Shown piece by piece: positions 61,509 through 64,000 of a stretch of DNA of 64,000 nt. Source of the DNA: Mycolicibacterium austroafricanum (lineage in GTDB: Bacteria > Actinomycetota > Actinomycetes > Mycobacteriales > Mycobacteriaceae). The stretch spans positions 109,592 to 173,591 of the forward strand of contig NZ_CACSIP010000002.1 of the NCBI RefSeq assembly GCF_902705885.1, in the 5' to 3' direction. Position numbers and translations under genes: made by a program. The notes under the pieces are model-generated. The model saw nothing but the letters and a program-made list of their open reading frames with translations, was not told the origin of the DNA and ran no database searches. Positions within the stretch are counted from its first letter, which is position 1. Each line of letters starts with the position of its first letter.

Positions 61509-62042
61509 GTGGCGGAGCGGTCTACGGGATTGCCGTCGCAACGACAGGTGATCGAACTGCTCGACGGAGAGTTCGCGCGTATTGGATTCGACATCGAGAA
61601 CGTGGTGATCGACGCTGCCACGCGTCCGCCCCGGATCACGGTGGTCACTGACGGCGACGCCGGCCTGGACCTGGACTCGGTGGCCGAACTGTCCCGGGTG
61701 GCCTCTGAGTTGCTCGACGAACTGGACACCGCGGCCTACGTCCTCGAGGTCACCTCTCCGGGCGTGGAGCGCCCGTTGACCACAGACAAGCACTTCCGCC
61801 GGGCTCGCGGCCGCAAGGTGGAGGTGACGCTGTCCGACGGATCGACGGTGACGGGGCGACTTGGCGCGGTGCGCGGACCGACTGTCGACCTCGTGTTGCG
61901 CGAAGGCTCCCGTGGCGAGTTCACCGTTCGGGAGATCGCTCTCGACACCATCACCAACGCTGTTGTCCAGGTGGAGTTCTCGCCGCCGAATCCGCACGAG
62001 CTGGAACTGGCGGGCCAACCCGGAAAGGAGGCCGCAACGTGA
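61509..62042 (+). CDS. rimP: Ribosome maturation factor RimP
   Basis: Assists 30S subunit maturation; 177 aa. [60 protein letters not shown] (the RimP signature, about 80-99) and [18 protein letters not shown] at 61509. Its stop overlaps the nusA GTG. First gene of the rimP-nusA-ylxR-infB cluster. Confidence 0.95.
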   Translation: MAERSTGLPSQRQVIELLDGEFARIGFDIENVVIDAATRPPRITVVTDGDAGLDLDSVAELSRVASELLDELDTAAYVLEVTSPGVERPLTTDKHFRRARGRKVEVTLSDGSTVTGRLGAVRGPTVDLVLREGSRGEFTVREIALDTITNAVVQVEFSPPNPHELELAGQPGKEAAT

Positions 62043-63106
62043 ACATCGACATGGCGGCCCTGCACGCCATCGAGGCCGACAAGGGGATCACCGTCGACGT
62101 CGTGGTCGACACGATCAAGTCGGCACTGCTGACCGCATACCGGCACACCGAAGGTCACCAGGCCGACGCGCGGATCGACATCGACCGCAAGACGGGCATC
62201 GTCAAGGTGATGGCCCGCGAAACCGACGCCGACGGCAACCTGCTGCACGAATGGGATGACACCCCTGAGGGTTTCGGCCGTATCGCGGCCACCACCGCAC
62301 GCCAGGTGATCCTGCAGCGGCTGCGCGACGCCGAGAACGAGAAGAACTACGGCGAGTTCGCGGCCCGCGAGGGTGACATCGTCGCCGGGGTAATCCAGCG
62401 CGATTCGCGGGCCAATGCCCGCGGTCTGGTGGTCGTCCGGATCGGCAGCGAGACCAAGGGTTCCGAAGGCGTCATTCCCGCGGCCGAACAGGTCCCCGGC
62501 GAAAGCTACGAGCACGGTGACCGGTTGCGCTGCTACGTCGTGGGCGTGTCCCGCGGCGCCCGGGAACCGCTCATCACGTTGTCGCGCACCCACCCCAATC
62601 TGGTGCGCAAGTTGTTCTCGCTGGAGGTCCCGGAGATCGCCGACGGTTCGGTCGAGATCATCGCGGTGGCCAGAGAGGCCGGCCACCGCTCCAAGATCGC
62701 CGTCACGTCCCGGATGCCCGGTCTCAACGCCAAGGGCGCCTGCATCGGCCCGATGGGACAGCGGGTACGCAACGTGATGAGCGAGCTGTCCGGCGAGAAG
62801 ATCGACATCATCGACTTCGACGAGGACCCCGCCCGGTTCGTGGCCAACGCTCTGTCGCCGGCCAAGGTGATGTCGGTATCGGTGATCGACGAGGCCGCGC
62901 GCGCCGCCCGGGTGATCGTTCCGGACTTCCAGCTGTCGCTGGCGATCGGCAAGGAAGGGCAGAACGCCCGCCTGGCGGCCAGGCTGACAGGGTGGCGCAT
63001 CGACATCCGCAGCGACGACGCGCCGGTCGACACGGCGGCGGGCCGCCCATCGTCCCGGCCCGCGCCGAGTCCGGGCGCCGCGCACGGCGCCGGGGGCGAC
63101 CACTGA
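62039..63106 (+). CDS. nusA: Transcription termination/antitermination protein NusA
   Basis: RNA-polymerase-binding factor of 355 aa. N-terminal domain ([20 protein letters not shown]), S1 domain with [20 protein letters not shown] near residue 110, then two KH domains: [40 protein letters not shown] and [20 protein letters not shown]. It lacks the long acidic C-terminal repeats of E. coli NusA and has a short Pro/Ala tail, as in other mycobacteria. Confidence 0.96.
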   Translation: MNIDMAALHAIEADKGITVDVVVDTIKSALLTAYRHTEGHQADARIDIDRKTGIVKVMARETDADGNLLHEWDDTPEGFGRIAATTARQVILQRLRDAENEKNYGEFAAREGDIVAGVIQRDSRANARGLVVVRIGSETKGSEGVIPAAEQVPGESYEHGDRLRCYVVGVSRGAREPLITLSRTHPNLVRKLFSLEVPEIADGSVEIIAVAREAGHRSKIAVTSRMPGLNAKGACIGPMGQRVRNVMSELSGEKIDIIDFDEDPARFVANALSPAKVMSVSVIDEAARAARVIVPDFQLSLAIGKEGQNARLAARLTGWRIDIRSDDAPVDTAAGRPSSRPAPSPGAAHGAGGDH

Positions 63107-63162
63107 CGCGTCCCGCCCGCCGGCTTTCGGCACCGGTTTTCTTTTCGGTGCTGCGGTGACGG

Positions 63163-63168
63163 TAGACT
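63163..63168 (+). promoter_or_regulatory. Predicted -10 box TAGACT before ylxR
   Basis: TAGACT ends five bases before the GTG at 63174. A 6-bp inverted repeat (63130..63135 with 63146..63151, T-rich loop) precedes it, so an internal promoter for ylxR-infB is possible. Confidence 0.4.
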
Positions 63169-63173
63169 CAGCT

Positions 63174-63536
63174 GTGATCCAGCGCGAGACATCGGCTCGG
63201 ATGCAGAAAAACACCGTCGACCCCCCGGGTGGACCAGTGCGGACCTGCATCGGATGCCGTAAACGAGAGCTGGCCGTCGAATTGCTTCGAGTTGTTGCTG
63301 TCGATGGCGGGAATGGCCCTGGGAATGACGCCAGTGCCGTGACCGTTGACGCAGCGAGAACGCTCCCGGGGCGTGGTGCATGGCTGCATCCCGACCCCGA
63401 GTGTCTTCAAGCGGCAGTTCGCCGGCGGGCGTTCGGCCGAGCGTTACGGATCACCGGTACACCGGACATCACCGCGGTGAGCGAGCGTTTCCCGGCCTCG
63501 GGGGCACTCGATCCATCTCGGCAACAGGACAGGTAG
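63174..63536 (+). CDS. YlxR/DUF448 RNA-binding protein
   Basis: A 120-aa protein of the YlxR family, thought to bind RNA or nucleoid components. It has the signature GPVRTCIGCRKRELAVELLR, then GRGAWLHPDPECLQAAVRRR and AFGRALRI. GTG at 63174 is preferred because of the -10 box; GTG 63156 and ATG 63201 are in frame. It lies in the conserved nusA-ylxR-infB order. Confidence 0.9.
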   Translation: MIQRETSARMQKNTVDPPGGPVRTCIGCRKRELAVELLRVVAVDGGNGPGNDASAVTVDAARTLPGRGAWLHPDPECLQAAVRRRAFGRALRITGTPDITAVSERFPASGALDPSRQQDR

Positions 63537-63637
63537 CGAAGAACATGAGCACACCGTGAAGTCTCGATGACCATGCGTCATAGCTAAACCGAGGCGCGGC
63601 GCCCACCACCGCTGTCGCCTCCCAGACAGGAGATGTA

Positions 63638-64000
63638 GTGGCAGGTAAGGCCCGCGTGCACGAGTTGGCTAAAGAACTCGGTGTCACCAGCAAGGAAGTT
63701 CTCGCCCGACTGAACGAACAGGGCGAATTCGTCAAGTCGGCGTCGTCGACCGTGGAGGCGCCCGTCGCCCGCCGGTTGCGCGAGTCGTTCGGCGGCTCGA
63801 AACCCGCAGGCGAAAAGGTCAAGAGCGACGGCAACGGTTCAGCCGCGAAGCCCGCAGCGCCCAAGCCGGCAGCACCCAAACCGGCTGCGCCCCCGGCTGC
63901 ACAGGAGCCTGCCGCGCCCCCGGCACCGCCGGCACCTGAGCCACCGGCGACCCCGGCCGCGCCCGCTGCCCCCGCAGCCTCGGCATCGCCGGCCCCGCCG
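63638..64000 (+). CDS. infB: Translation initiation factor IF-2, N-terminal part
   Basis: The frame from GTG 63638 stays open to the window end. The first 50 residues ([40 protein letters not shown]) form the IF2-N helix-turn domain, then a low-complexity Ala/Pro-rich linker begins ([19 protein letters not shown]), typical of mycobacterial IF-2. The GTPase part lies beyond the window. AGGAG lies six bases before the GTG. The 101 bp after ylxR hold no gene. Confidence 0.95.
   Translation, partial: MAGKARVHELAKELGVTSKEVLARLNEQGEFVKSASSTVEAPVARRLRESFGGSKPAGEKVKSDGNGSAAKPAAPKPAAPKPAAPPAAQEPAAPPAPPAPEPPATPAAPAAPAASASPAPP

Noticed and set aside
63566..63580. Small inverted repeat ATGAC-N5-GTCAT before infB
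   Set aside because: Five-bp arms are expected by chance and nothing else supports a regulatory site.
1..64000. Insertion sequences, prophage, CRISPR, tRNA or rRNA genes
   Set aside because: No transposase, integrase, regular repeat-spacer array or tRNA-like cloverleaf was noticed on either strand.

Overview
The window is high-GC actinobacterial DNA with dense, mostly overlapping genes, many GTG starts and many predicted leaderless starts. Gene content and order point to a Mycobacterium (a fast-growing, environmental type, Mycolicibacterium-like, is the best guess). From about 14 kb to the right end the order matches, in reverse, the M. tuberculosis block from the Rv2876-like DUF2631 gene to infB: DUF2631, mpt70, mpt83, dxr, rip1, ispG, a GNAT gene, a penicillin-binding lipoprotein, mapB, glnA4, an amidotransferase, aldC-like and SDR genes, mtr, an Rv2854-like hydrolase, mqo, a GNAT gene, a chelatase, cobO, cobB, cysG, efpA, proS, the Rv2844/Rv2843-like pair, rimP, nusA, ylxR and infB. 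This synteny is from memory, not from a search. No tRNA, rRNA, insertion sequence or CRISPR array was seen.

Layout. 1-5.6 kb: a tightly overlapping catabolic operon (3' end of a P450, MDR dehydrogenase, HpcH/HpaI aldolase, SDR, Baeyer-Villiger type monooxygenase, HSL-type hydrolase), which reads like hydroxylation, ketone formation, lactone formation and ring opening of an unknown, probably alicyclic, substrate. 5.6-12.7 kb: SRPBCC protein, acyl-CoA dehydrogenase, two F420-type LLM oxidoreductases facing away from a palindrome, a CurA-like reductase, DUF427 protein and a wax ester synthase/DGAT. 12.9-14.1 kb: two coupled paralogous genes of unknown function. 14-19.3 kb: DUF2631, mycofactocin-type SDR, photolyase, another LLM protein, PuuE-like deacetylase, lipoprotein. 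19.3-20.9 kb: mpt70 and mpt83, each behind a sequence resembling a SigK promoter.

21-34.5 kb: isoprenoid genes dxr and ispG flanking the site-2 protease rip1, two GNAT proteins, a PBP lipoprotein, a sulfotransferase-DUF1214 operon divergent from a tetR gene over one perfect palindrome, a thioesterase, mapB and small envelope or unknown proteins. 34.5-43.7 kb: an accessory osmoprotectant pair (ngg, asnO for N-acetylglutaminylglutamine amide) divergent from a glnA4 operon with a possible leader peptide, followed by a GntR regulator. 43.8-46.9 kb: an ArsR-type metal sensor and a cbiMNQO cobalt importer at the place where M. tuberculosis has nicT. 46.9-56.8 kb: mycothione reductase, hydrolase, mqo, GNAT, then the cobalamin genes for a fused BchI/BchD chelatase, CobO, CobB and CysG. 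56.9-64 kb: efpA, proS, the DUF4439 pair and the rimP-nusA-ylxR-infB translation/transcription cluster, with infB running off the window.

Together the right half links cobalt uptake to corrin synthesis, while the left 14 kb is accessory lipid/terpenoid-type catabolism. The most notable points are: a 30-bp element repeated before three transcription units; the tandem unknown paralogs; the 19-bp intergenic tetR operator; the replacement of a NiCoT gene by a regulated ECF importer; the NAGGN-glnA4 neighbourhood with its leader ORF; and the GyrA-like segment fused to a GNAT domain.
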